From assembly GCA_015501055.1 (NCBI GenBank), contig JADNYV010000083.1:1-64000 (forward strand): 64,000 bases of DNA, in the 5' to 3' direction. Origin of the DNA: Mucidula mucida (lineage: Eukaryota > Basidiomycota > Agaricomycetes > Agaricales > Physalacriaceae). Under the pieces are notes generated by a model. The model ran no database searches. It was not told where the DNA came from and saw only the letters and a program-made list of their open reading frames with translations. A program made the position numbers and the translations under genes. Of this stretch, positions 35,158 to 46,075 are shown one piece after another (within the stretch, counting starts at the first letter, position 1; every line of letters starts with the position of its first letter).

Positions 35158-35234
35158 ATGATGGCTCGAGCGAGCGTTAGGTATCCTTTAATCCCCCCAT
35201 GACCCACAGAACTCGCTCTCCGCATCTTATCGTC

Positions 35235-36419
35235 ATGTCCGCTCCCGAGTATAGCTCTACAAGCGTTATCGCCCATTGGCTATGTGCTCTCTTATTTACC
35301 ATCGCAACCGGAGTAGAGGACGACGCCAAAGTCATGTTTGTGTCCATCATTGCTCGTCGTTCATGATCCCCGTCTCATCCATTTCACAGTGACTTTGTGC
35401 TATCGTCCCAGTACAAGACGATATTCAAATCTGTGCACGAACTTGTCTGTTCACCGTACCAAACTCCTTTCACGCTCTTCCAAATCATCGTCTTTTCTCT
35501 TCGGTTCTACTCGCAAACAGAACTCCTCTCCGTTACCAATACGCAGGCCACTGAAGACTTTGTGATGATGCTGAGAGTATTTTACATCGTCGCGCTGCAA
35601 GCTACAGGCGATGTCGACCTCAGCGATGCAGAACAGTGAGTTTGATGCTCTTGACATTACAACTTAAACTCATCCACGCCCAGACTCGAAATATCCGGCC
35701 TCACGGCTCTTCACGACTACAAGAATATCAGGCAGAATCTTTTGAACGCTGTCGCTTCCCCATACACGGAAACGATCCAAATCGGACATACCGAGTGGGA
35801 GGATTACTTGGTCGACATGTCTCGCATGACAGTACTCGTATCGCACAGCGACGCGGATTTGGACGACATTACAGCCGTCATCACCGTGCTGTTCCAGTAT
35901 ATGCAGATCACATCGAGCAAGGGAAACATACCCTTAAGCGAGCTCTCATTCCCTTCCCATTCCCTTCCCTCGCTGGTCTTGGACGAGTCACCCTCGCCAG
36001 TCGATACGGATTCTCCATCCTCTGTTTTCCTGCCCGATTTCTTTGACGACCTCGACTTGGAGCCGTCATCGCCGCGCTTCTTCACCGCGCCGTCCTCTCC
36101 TTCGGAATGGAATCCTTCTGCGGACCCCATTGTCGAGTGCGGTAGAGGAAAGACTCCCAAGTATATTGCCCCTGGGTCCGAAGCGGCAGTCTACTATGGG
36201 GATAGCGGTTCTAATTCTCATAGTTCGGCGGGGGAGGTTGAGGTAAAGGTCTACCAGCCAAGTCCCAAGCGCGCTTTCGGGGTTGACGTTACCGAGCTGG
36301 AGACATCTGTGGAACAGGAAATGATGGTGTTGGAGGAATCTGTGATGCACTCACGTATCAGTGCTGTGAAGGCTTGCGATTGGAGGGATTGGATTGATTG
36401 GTGTCGTGTGCAGGTGTAA
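35235..36419 (+). CDS. Family-A hypothetical protein, member A3 (full length)
   Basis: Not recognised. Exons 35235-35335, 35390-35635, 35684-36419; 360 residues; all phases match A1. N-terminal helix HWLCALLFTIATGVEDDAK; exon 2 with FVLSSQYKTIFKSVHELV, TPFTLFQIIVFSLRFY and DFVMMLRVFYIVALQAT; exon 3 with NAVASPYTETIQIGHTEWED, a run predicted to be disordered and rich in Ser/Pro/Asp (SPSSVFLPDFFDDLDLEP), then KVYQPSPKRAFGVDVTELE and the C-terminal WRDWIDWC. It is the only long-form A2-type copy in the window without a frameshift, so it is the reference for the family. Convergent with the F-box remnant downstream. Confidence 0.8.
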
Positions 36420-36747
36420 TTTCTATATGGAGACGATGCTCTTCTTGTAGATATTCTTGCTTGTTGTATTCTCACATTTCTCGCTTCTCTCACATGAGTG
36501 TAAAGTGATCTCGACTTGACCGCACATTTCTACCAATACTGGGTTGATTCGGGCCTGAAATTACGCTGATGATATTCGCCTTGAATAAGGTAGTATTCGC
36601 ACTCAAACATCGTAGTAGGCCTTCTCATTCTATATAGATCTTGTTCCTTTAACATTAGCACCGGACTCATGTTGACTATAATTCATCCTCAACCACTGAT
36701 AGGTCATCCCCAAATGCCCAAGAAGCGTTGATTCGTCGTCAGCAGTG

Positions 36748-37255
36748 CTATTCTAGTATATGAAGAAAACAAACTTCATATATCACCGGGCACGGTGGCG
36801 TCACAGAACCCGGGCATGACAACCAAACAGGGTACAAACTACGAAGACGTATATTGGCAGATGCCATTTCAGGAACTCGATCGCCGTTGCAGCGCTGTGA
36901 CAGAGCTTCGTTCAGGACTTCGGTGTGCACGGCTAATGTAAACAGCTCGTGCATAAGACTCAACACCTCCTGCTCGATATCCGAAAGAGTCCCTTGATCT
37001 GACGATGGCCTCGAAGACGAGGGCCAAGCAAGCGTGACACACACGCTAAACAGAATCGGAAGAGTCAACTTTGCGAGTAGATCAGGAAGTTTGGACCAGA
37101 GGAAAAGCAGATCTTTTCTCCACTTCAATACAAGTGCCAACTTCTCCAAACCGCGCAAGGAGTGCCTCTCAGACTCGACACGAGAGACTTGGAGTAGATG
37201 GGAAAGGGCATCAATCGAAGGAGGGACAACGATAAGGGACGGAACATCTACAGTC
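36748..37255 (-). pseudogene. F-box/LRR-like protein, 3' fragment
   Basis: Homologous to the C-terminal exon of the gene at 23290-24704: VDVPSLIVVPPS, LSHLLQVSRVES, GLEKLALVLKWRKDL, LPDLLAKLTLPILFSVCVTLAWPS. It then continues past the point where the other copies are cut (SSDQGTLSDIEQEVLSLMHELF...). The N-terminal F-box and LRR exons are absent upstream of about 37255. So this unit keeps the true tail while the other units keep the head. Confidence 0.65.
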
Positions 37256-37531
37256 GCCGCGGGAGTATCGAACTTTTTGGGACTTTGAGCGAGGGTAAAG
37301 GACGATCAACGCCATCCTCAGTTAACGCGCTAGCTTGAGTACCGTTCCCCAACTTTTCGTTCGTGCGCCTCCTTGCGTCACAAACAAGATGGCGTGGATC
37401 CCGTGCGTGTTCCAGTACTTCGTACATTGAGAAGGGATGTGTACACCAACTACTCTGAAGCGTGACGAATTACTACCAGATAACATCGACTTTCATCTAA
37501 TATCTCACCTCTTTAAATCAGCATCTTCCTC

Positions 37532-39245
37532 CTACTCTACATACTCTGCAGCAGCGACCAACCCACAACCTAAACATACCCCAGCCTCATCCCAAACAAC
37601 CACCACCTGGCCCCGCGCCACGCCCGGCTCTGGCCTATCAATATTAACAAGCATGCCATTCTCATCACTATCAAAAGGGTCTAATAAAAATCCGCTCAAC
37701 CTCAAAGAGAAGAGAAAACCTACATCACCACCGTACACGGCACCTCTTCCTGGCGATGTCTTATCTTCGTTGTCCCACGAAAAGAGCCTTGCCCAACAAA
37801 CGGAGCGTCCGCCCCCCATATCCACTGCCATCCGGAAACACGGATCGAGTTTCGAAAGAGGCGCGGGTTATTACTGGGGATTTCGTCAGGTGCTGGACTG
37901 ACATGATCAGAAAAGAGTAAGAGTACATACACACCGGGAACAACATATATCGTATTACTCGCCTCATCCTTGTCCGAAACATACATCTTCTGCGGCATAC
38001 CCTGAATGCGCGCGTTTTCTCCAACGGTAAACGTCCATAATCCCTGGTGTGTACCAACGTGTTGTCCAGTGTCTTCACGCACAACGGGGCCAGGATTAGG
38101 CGGTATATACGACGCTAAAAAACATCATAAGCCATCATGTCCCAGAGACATAGTCATGCGGAGCTACAGACATATGAAGTTGGCGAAACGCGTCTTCTCG
38201 CCGACGAAACACAAGCCCATGCTTTCCGCTCGTTCGGCGTTGGGCAATTCGTACTGGCGCGCAAGGTGGCGTACTTGCGCTTTGGTATAATCGCCGAGTG
38301 GGAAGAGCGCGCGCGCGAGTCCAGCCTCCGATATGGACGACAGGTAGTACGTCTGGTCCTTGATCGGGTCTGCAGCACGGAGCAATAAAGGACGGGGCGG
38401 CGTCGACGATGACCATGCCTTTCGAGCGTAATGTCCTGCACCTACTTAGTCATTTGCTCCAGCCGTAAAACAGAAACAGAACTGACCCGTCGCAAACCAA
38501 GCCGTCTTGTCGCGAAGACATTCCAACAATGCTCCAAATTTTATCTCGCTTGTGTCAAATCAGATCAACAGCGTTTGAATGAGGAAAAGACTACGCACCG
38601 ATTACACCAGACATCCGGATTTGGCGTATTCCCAGTCTCCCATATCCGCAACGCAGGCTCAAAGACGCGGTTCCAATACTGCCGCGAAAGGTCGATCTAT
38701 CCAAGGTAAGGAAAGAGGGCGAGCCCAGGCATAACGGCACACCATCTGACATGGAATATCCAGCATCTTGCACACGCGCTGCACGTCATTCCAGTCCCTT
38801 TCCCATTCGCAGCCGCTGCTGTCAGACGCCGTCTCGTCGCGCGTATCCCAGTTCCGCATGTACACCGCAGAAAGATTGTAGTCCTGACTCTTGTTCAGTA
38901 AAAATCTGCGATGATTGAACGTAAACGCACCTTGTCCGCTAATAAACGCGCTGCAACGCTAGAATCAACACCTCCCGACATGCCAATAACAACTGCGCAA
39001 ATTAGACGAGTGCTGGGGTAAGCAGAATTGAGTTGTCACCAGAGTCTCCTCGTTTGGGTCCAGATGCAGTGGCAAAATGGCGACCGATACTCCGCTTGAT
39101 GGCAGCTCTCGCGCATTTCGCGGACGAAAACATGTTTGATGACGTGTAAAGCCTGCAAAATAGCAGCTACGACGGTCCTAGGGTCGCTGTCAACGCTGAA
39201 TATCGAGAATAATCCCAAGGAAGGCGCAGAAGGACTAACAAGCAT
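37532..39245 (-). CDS. MTU1: Mitochondrial tRNA-specific 2-thiouridylase (MTU1/MnmA type)
   Basis: Thiolates wobble U34 of mitochondrial tRNAs for Lys, Glu and Gln. On the minus strand: ATP-pyrophosphatase loop GMSGGVDSSVAARLLADK near 38990; YNLSAVYMRNWDTRDE; CEWERDWNDVQRVC; an intron; RVFEPALRIWETGNTPNPDVWCNR with the first catalytic Cys context; IKFGALLECLRDKTAWFATG; ADPIKDQTYYLSSI; ESMGLCFVGEKTRF with the second catalytic Cys; PGPVVREDTGQHVGTHQGLW; a C-terminal barrel KIRHRQEEVPCTV and GQVVVVWDEAGVCLGCG, stop at 37532. At least six introns. The join before the last exon (about 37700-37735) does not give an obvious in-frame splice; it may hide an indel. The N-terminus upstream of the P-loop is uncertain: M at 38981 begins the motif itself, while an open exon reaches 39245. 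Confidence 0.88.
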
Positions 39246-39724
39246 TTTGAAGGGCGGTCGATGATGATGGTAAGAAGGAAACAGCGCGTGATGGAAAATC
39301 TTCCTATTCAGGAACCCGATCGCGTCCTCCTACATATGTTGATCCCGAACCATGACCATCTCCAAACTCACCAAAGTCACGGACACCTCCCACCACCACC
39401 ACCCCACAGACACTTGCTCCTATCGACCCCTCTACAAGCTTCTGCTTTGCGGCGTTTATACCTGTCTGTTCTTTACATAATTTAATAAGGGAATCACGAC
39501 AACGCCCTCTCGCGTCTTGTTCCTCACCATTCAACTGCCCACTTTGCCTCTGCGAGTTCGGCCTCTGGCCCAATACACCCGCGCCTCTGCGCCGCCTTTA
39601 CATGTACGTACATACAGCCACATCATTCGGACGATTTGCATGTGTATTTCCTCCCTGTTCCCCCTCTCGAACAGTCCTCTAATAATAATGAGGAATTCTG
39701 CATTTTCATGTGGGTGCACATGGC
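39246..39724. other. No gene recognised
   Basis: Spacer between the thiouridylase and the retrotransposon remnant. A CCACCACC-rich tract lies at about 39390. Confidence 0.3.
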
Positions 39725-40031
39725 AAGCTCGCTCTCTTGCTTCCCTTTTGAAGAGTAATTATGGTGCTCCGTCTACTACAGGAGTTGCTCGACGAACCAC
39801 AGTCTGTATTCGCCAGCCTAACACCCTCCTTGGTTTCTTGTTTTTCTCCTCCTCGTAGCGAGGGCGACCAACTATAGGTCGGCATTCGAAGTATATTCTC
39901 TGATCCAGTGACCAGAGGTCCGTTGGGACCTTTTAGAATGCGGAGATATCCCTGCAGGTGCTCAGTTACTGGGTGGAAATCGGGTCTCGCCTCATGAGGA
40001 CATTGTGCCATTTCTACCTACCTACCTACCA
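39725..40031 (+). mobile_element. Internally deleted non-LTR retrotransposon 3' end
   Basis: The first part (to about 39825) matches 21490-21560 of the larger element; it then jumps to sequence matching 22440-22683, so about 870 bases of the coding region are missing. The 3' end is shared: GCGACC-ACTATAGGTCGG, the AGGTCCGTTGGGACCTT hairpin, TGGGTGGAAATCGGGTCTCG and a terminal CTACCTACCTACC tail. No target repeat found. It ends 78 bases from the stop codon of the neighbouring F-box gene. Confidence 0.88.
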
Positions 40032-40108
40032 TACTCTTATAAACAAATCTAATATCTATCACAAAGCAATATACGTAGTTCTAATCTAAAGTCTCTAATA
40101 GTCTAGTT

Positions 40109-41389
40109 CTAAAATATGCAAGCGTCCGGAAGCTTAACACAACTACTAAAATACACATCCAACCCCTCCTTCGCTAAATCCGTCAACCTCAACAGCGTAA
40201 AACTGTCATACACCGGATACCGCGGACACTCCACACTCTTCAGCCTCTGTACACCACCCTCGCCCTTCCACCTCGACTCCACCATATCCACCACATCAAT
40301 CACCGCCGCCGTCAAATCACTATGCAGACTGATCATCGTCAACTTTGGCAACACTGTCGACCCCCGCAGCGTCCGAAACAACTTTGACAGCTCCCTCGCC
40401 GCATAGTGTCGGATACAAAGCGACGTCAGCTCCGGCATGCACCAGAACAACCGCAACAAATGCGGCGTGTCGCCAAACGCCAGATTATCAATGTTCAAAA
40501 CCTGAACGGAGCATCGAGAGCGACCGATGAGATCTTCCAGTACCCCCGCCACCGCCTTGACCTCATACCGCAGCGTCATATCATCCAACGTGAGCTCCTG
40601 GAGCGATGGCAAAGTAACATGGTCAAAAAAGGTGGACAGATGATACCCAGAGAGAATGCGCAGCGTCGTGAGGTTCTCCAACCGCTGGACTTGGCAAGGA
40701 AACACGTCAATCTTCCTCGCTCGATATGTCAAATGCACCAGATTCGACATGGCGAGGAGATTCTGCGGGCACGTCGCGCTACCGTCTTCATCCGCGTACG
40801 ACGTGAGCTGATTCCAGGGAAGGATGACTCGCTGCACAGTCGTCCAATTACCCCAGAGCGCCAACTTCTCCAGACGAGGCGCATCTGCGAAGGCTAGGAT
40901 ATTACCGACATGCGGACTGGTGCTACCCTTCGCTCTAAGCGACGCAGCATGTAATAGTGGGAGGCGGCCATGAATGCGGTCGAGGGATGGGTAGAGATGT
41001 AGAGGCAACTCGAGCATGACATCATACCACCGATGGCAATGGTCAAGCAAGAGCTCGAAGATAGGGTTCGGATCCGAAGTGGCTGATCCGGTGTAGAATG
41101 AAAAGGTCAAGGGTGCCGCAGCGGAACGCAAAAGATATGTATGCAGCACTTTCACCGCACTAGGGGTATGAATCGCAGGACGTGAAACGATGACAAACGT
41201 CGACCAGACGCGGGGCGAGGAAATAACAGTCGCTCTCCACAAAGAACAGATATTCTCTAAAAGGCGAGGACCGTCGTTGGGATCCCACAAATCGAATGGG
41301 TGGGAAAGAACATAGTCTATAAAGATTTCCGACAAGAGCTCCACGGGAAGTTTCTCGATCCCTAGTATGAGAGCGCGTTTGAATACCAT
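40109..41389 (-). CDS. F-box protein with C-terminal LRR-like region
   Basis: Single open exon of 426 codons from MVFKRALILGIEKLPVELLS. The F-box is at residues 11-60 (IEKLPVELLSEIFIDYVLSH...LLENICSLWRATVISSPRVW), the common agaricomycete form with ICSxWR. The rest has irregular leucine-rich segments (LPLLHAASLRAKG, LEKLALWGNW, LPSLQELTLDDMTL, LRLFWCMPELTSLCIRHY, LPKLTMISL), as in fungal F-box proteins that recruit substrates to SCF ubiquitin ligases. No frameshift and no copy in this window; it is not closely related to the F-box gene in the repeats. A retrotransposon remnant lies just beyond its 3' end. Confidence 0.88.
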   Translation of the reverse strand: MVFKRALILGIEKLPVELLSEIFIDYVLSHPFDLWDPNDGPRLLENICSLWRATVISSPRVWSTFVIVSRPAIHTPSAVKVLHTYLLRSAAAPLTFSFYTGSATSDPNPIFELLLDHCHRWYDVMLELPLHLYPSLDRIHGRLPLLHAASLRAKGSTSPHVGNILAFADAPRLEKLALWGNWTTVQRVILPWNQLTSYADEDGSATCPQNLLAMSNLVHLTYRARKIDVFPCQVQRLENLTTLRILSGYHLSTFFDHVTLPSLQELTLDDMTLRYEVKAVAGVLEDLIGRSRCSVQVLNIDNLAFGDTPHLLRLFWCMPELTSLCIRHYAARELSKLFRTLRGSTVLPKLTMISLHSDLTAAVIDVVDMVESRWKGEGGVQRLKSVECPRYPVYDSFTLLRLTDLAKEGLDVYFSSCVKLPDACIF

Positions 41390-44050
41390 GGATCCAGTTC
41401 AGAGCATTTCAATTACCCACCTGAGAGCGTGTCTGGACATGCGCCACAGTTCCTAAATTCCGTTCCCGCCTTGACGGACGCGCACAGGATTGGATTTAGG
41501 ACGTCCATGTCCAAGGCGTGGTGGTATGACGCCAACCTAACCTTGAACTTTATTCGGTGTCGACGGCGTGCGGGTCCAGCGTGGCAAAGACGCGGAGTAG
41601 CGAATGAAAATACGCGGTGGCGATAGCGGGGAGAATTGGAATGGAGGGTCAAGCGAGTCCGGGAAAGAAGAAGAGGTTGTCGCAGAAGGCAAAGAAGAGA
41701 GGGCGCTGAAAACACATGTTCATGTTTCGCGATCCCCTATTTAGTCTTTCGGCGCCGTCCTTGCCGACATACGAGAGATTCCGTTGACAGTGGCCAGAAG
41801 ACTTTGATGGGCGGACTGGAGCCAGGGCGTCGTCATGGCCGCGAACATGATGGTTGAGGACAAGGAGCAGAGCACAGCCACAGCTTAGCATTCAGACATT
41901 CGCACAAGAAAAACTTTATATTTTTCAACGACGTACAGTAAGGTATATAGTGCTACAGTTGTACAGGACAATTTACATGGATTCAGTGAGTGTGTATGAA
42001 CGCTGTGGGGATTCGCATGACGAGTCACATTCGTTGGAGTCGACCAATGACTCGCCAGGGTTGAAGTCGAGAGAGTATAGTTCAAGATGTTTTCATGGTC
42101 GTTACAAAGTGGAAATTGGGGGGCTGGTCGAAGAGCGTCAATTGAACTTTAGCCATGAATGAAGTAACAACAAACTCACTGGTGTGATTAGGCTCGGCGA
42201 TGCCAGCCACGATGTTTGCATCGAAAATATTGGACGATGCGCTAGCAACAGGTCAGAACCAGGCTCACAACCAACTGGTACGTTCAATTTACCCACCCAA
42301 AGAATGGATCGCGGGCTCGGCTTGCTTTGTGACCGAGCGCTCGGGGCCGCCTCGCTCTCGATATCGATATAGTCTGGCTGAAAAAATTCCTCAGCGTCTA
42401 ATCTCCTCTTGGGAGCCTCTCTTACTCACTAAAAAGAAGCTCGAAGCAAAATCAAGGCTCTCCTGCGAATGATACCCTTTATCCGAAGCAGGAGAATGCT
42501 ACCCGTCCTCAGTCAGCGTCCTACTACAGCGAGCAGCAAAGCTTACAGGAATAACACTATCCGACTCCAGCGAGTGGTCGTCGGTGGATCGAAGATAAGG
42601 ACCATAAGTCTCGATACGCGTTGCGCGGTAGTAATCCGGCATCGATATCGAGTCCGAGTCCCTTGAGAAGCAAGAGGAAAGGAGCGTCGTCGACATTCGA
42701 AGGAGAGTGGGTGGGAGGGTAGGGAAGAAACGAAGGTGAGAGTTTCTGGACGTCCTTTTTGTGGGGGGGAAGGAACCGGCGAAGCTTTGAGTCAAAAAAG
42801 AGGGGTGGAAGACGACACGAGGCGACCACATATGTCCACTACTATCCAAGTAGCTTGCCACTTATAGTAATCCCTCATTCATTCGGGACCGAAGGTTCCT
42901 CGTTTCCCGGCCCTGTAGAGGCGGGAAGGGGCGGGATACAGGGCCGCCGTCTCCCGTAATTTTCCTATATCAGTCACAATGTAGCGTGCTCAGGATTGAA
43001 CCAGGACAATTAGATCTACTAGTTCTTGAGTCATATTTGGTCAGAGAGAGGCGTGAGAGTGAAGGACAATGAGGGCCATATATGGGTAACGGATCACGGC
43101 CAGAAGCTGCGAGACCGCTCTAAGAGTAAGGCGTATCTATCATAGCATGTGGCGATAGGAACCGAACGTACATACATATAAGATTGACGTTATTAGTGGC
43201 AGAACAAGGTACACAAGGCTAGGCGTCCGAGATATGAGTGTTCACAGAGACGTTGTGAACGCATTTCGCGCGTTCTGATGAGGATCCGTCGCGTCTTACG
43301 CCACAAACGGTCCGAAGTTTCCGAAAAGACGTCGAATCAGACGTGGCTGTTTAATAGAGCTATCAGAGCATCGTGCTCGTCATGATTTTTGAAACACTGA
43401 TAGCGGCAGTTAGGCTTTCGGTTAGGCAAAGAAAGGATAAGTAAGGGACGGAAATGACTCATTGGTTTACAAAGCTGCGTCGTAACACTACTGGATGGTA
43501 ACCTAAATGTCACGTTAGCATGCCAAGCTCCGCAAGCGCCGGTGAAGCTCAATTAGACTGTGTCGATACTTACGCGCTTTCCCCGAGTCACGTAGTAGGA
43601 CAACTGCGCGGATTTGTATACTGATGTCACTATTAGTATACTTCTCTCGGAAAAGAAAATCGACGGAGCGTTACTTGAGCTCGATAATTGAAAAGATTTC
43701 AAGAACGTCCAACCGACAGCCGAAGGATCGCTGCAGTAGACCGTTCTTATTGTAAAGTCAGTGCTTAGTCATCATGACCACGCGAGATGACCCTTTTGGG
43801 ACAAGGCCATTTGTGTTTGGCTATTGTTCTCATTGTTCTCTGTTTTGGGCCACCAGTATGCAACGCCGTGTACAAATAGCGGCGCTTTACGTTTAGAGGG
43901 ATATAAAGGCTCGGGACTCGACCGAGTAACCGCCCATTCCCTTTCAACTTGAACCTCTTTCACGCGCTTGGTGCTGGGACGCCATCGTTGCTGGCTCATT
44001 TCACTCACGACTATCACGCTACGCCCCTCCCTTCATTGCCAGTCTTTATC
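41390..44050. other. 2.6 kb with only weak coding candidates
   Basis: Minus-strand stretches near 42715-42520 (MSTTLLSSCFSRDSDSISMP onward) and 42080-41990 (GESLVDSNECDSSCESPQRS, stop at 41978) could be exons of one small serine-rich protein, but I cannot join them in frame. A short inverted pattern GGGCCGCCGTCTC/GAGGCGGG occurs near 42915-42955. Otherwise nothing recognised. Confidence 0.3.
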
Positions 44051-45218
44051 ATGCGCTCTTCCCGTACCCGTGCGTTTTTTCTATCGTTCGAGGACGAGTA
44101 CTAAATCGAACGGACAGTCATATTCTATGGCCTCAATGCTGTCCGCGCTCTCAGCATCATCGGGCTTTTGTTGGTCTTCTCGAGCAGCATCACGATTATG
44201 GTCAAGAACGTCCAAGCCTTCAACGCCTTCGAGGCTGTCAAGGGCACCAAGGAAGGAGACGAGATGGATGACTGTGATTACATCGAGTACGTGCGATTAA
44301 CGAAATTCCTAGGCGCCCGCTTACACGGTTTACAGAGGCAGCTCCATTCCCAACCAGGCCGCTGGCGTGTTCTGGGCTGTACTATCATCCCTCCTCATTA
44401 TCTTCCAAACCGTTGTCCTTATCAGTGCGTCCACCTTGCTGCTCGACGCGTTTACCATTCTAACATTGATTTCAGTGTCTGAATTCGGCTGGCCTTCCGT
44501 CTTCTTCGACCGATACTTCCCCGTCCTAGGTGCCAACTTTGGCTTGGGTGCTCTCGGAATCTTTCAGGCTCTGTAAGTCTCTCCATTCCTACTGTCAAAA
44601 CTCCCTACTTAGTTGCATTCTAGGATGGCGGCGCAGATTCTCTCTCATCATTGCGACGACTTTCCCCTTGTCTCAGCATTCTTCCTCTTCTCCGTCGCAT
44701 GCCTCAACATGCTTCTCGGCCTCATCTTCCGTGAATCGGCCAAGCAGCGCCGCTCCATAACTGCATGGCGTTCCGACACCAAAGGCATCCTCCCCACCTC
44801 CATGGATACGCGCCCAACCTTTGTCGCAGTCTCGCCGGCAGTGGTCTCTGCTCATTTCACTGGCGAGTCGGAGAAGACGCTAGGTTCTTTCCGCAGTACG
44901 TCGGACAAGGCGGCGTTGGGCTTTGGACGGCAAGGCGAGAAGGCTGCGGGGCTCAAGGGATTCCTGCTGCAACGGCCCGTGGAGTCGCTGCCCCGGTATG
45001 CGTCCCCACCGCGCCCAATGTCGCCTCCTCGTCGGGTCGAAATGCCGAGGCACGTCTCCTTCCGCCACTCGAACGACAGCTTGGAGTATGTGGATAACGA
45101 CCGGGATAGCCTCGATGACGGGAAGAGACAGAGTATCTCGAGTGTTGCGAGCAGGGACTCGCAGGTCGAGGTGGTGAAGACGTCGCCGATGTTCAAGTCG
45201 AGCTCGACGGCGATATGA
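44051..45218 (+). CDS. Four-transmembrane agaricomycete membrane protein
   Basis: Five exons: 44051-44063, 44118-44286, 44336-44424, 44476-44572, 44624-45218; all joins keep frame; about 320 residues. Membrane helices: ALSIIGLLLVFSSSITIMV, GVFWAVLSSLLIIFQTVVLI, FGLGALGIFQAL with the next exon's MAAQIL, and FFLFSVACLNMLLGLIF. A conserved-looking loop CDYIEGSSIPNQAAGVFW lies between helices 1 and 2. The C-terminal 170 residues are cytosolic, basic and Ser/Pro-rich. The pattern matches a fungal uncharacterised family that I recall under a DUF7598-type name; that label is from memory. No duplication here. No catalytic motif seen. Confidence 0.85.
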
Positions 45219-45755
45219 TTAATGTCTTTATTTCCGATATGTCGCTTGGACGATATTGACGGTCTTACGTGGTTCCTTATTGTACTTACTCCTAGTGGAT
45301 TCGAGAAAAGGACTGTACATACCTTACGTGCAGAGTAACTGTAGCTTTAGTCGTTGCTTCCTTCTAGTAAGGAAGAAGAATAATATGTCAGTGGCGGGGT
45401 GCGCTCGCCCATCGAACGTCGTTTATAACATGATGGGTGTTTCTGGCTACTTATTCAGACCTCTGCATTCCGGGTGAGTAGGAAATCTGATTGCAAGGCC
45501 TCTATGGGGCGAAGGATAACGTGGTAATAACGGTGGTGAAACTGGACAAGCTAGCCGGACAGGCTACAGGAGAGAACACACACCTTGGCTGGTGCGTCGA
45601 GCAATGAGCTGGAGTAGACGATGTCAGATTCTGTAGCCGGCACGGCTACAGAAGAAAACACGCACTGTAGCGGGGTGCTAATAGCTTTCTCTGGATGCGC
45701 AGATAGTATTCCATCCTCCTTGTATTTCGAAGCGATCAGCCGCAAGTATATCCTT
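45219..45755. other. No gene; short tandem similarity
   Basis: CTAGCCGGACAGGCTACAGG at about 45551 and a related TGTAGCCGGCACGGCTACAG at about 45632 form a diverged repeat with short inverted halves (GTAGCC/GGCTAC). No exon recognised. Confidence 0.35.
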
Positions 45756-46075
45756 CACTGGGTGACGGGCTGGTCTGAAGGTAGATGGCACCATACGAGT
45801 GAACTGACATGAAGCATGGTAGCTGGCCCCAGGACGTCAAGATTTGCAAACCTCAAGGGAACGAAACTCACGCTGCTCATCTACGCTATCCGCTTGTCAT
45901 CTTGATTCGCCTCCGCTATCCGTCGACGTGTACGTCCTGTTGATCCCAGGAGTCCGAATGATCCATCCTCTCTCGAGACCCTAGCATCAGAGAAAAGACA
46001 GAGGCGCAGTGTACTGAAGACTATCATCAAAGACAATTGCGGGGAACGTCTGCATTTCTATCTTCATATCATAGC

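Larger units (their letters stand above)
34637..37255. repeat. Third A/F-box unit, direct match to 20070-23930
   Basis: Homology includes the far-upstream region, TATA box, the whole A gene and the 3' part of the F-box gene, in the same order and orientation as in the left arm. It is more diverged than the two inverted arms are from each other, so this duplication is older. It keeps about 590 bases between the A gene and the F-box tail that the other units lack. Confidence 0.88.

Noticed and set aside
39380..39410. CACC-rich tract as a possible CRISPR-like or regulatory repeat
   Set aside because: Simple low-complexity sequence without spaced repeats; CRISPR arrays are not expected in a fungal nuclear genome.
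43968..44300. A 110-codon frame starting MVLGRHRCWLIS
   Set aside because: It is out of frame with the four-TM protein, which splices cleanly from ATG 44051 and has clear membrane helices.
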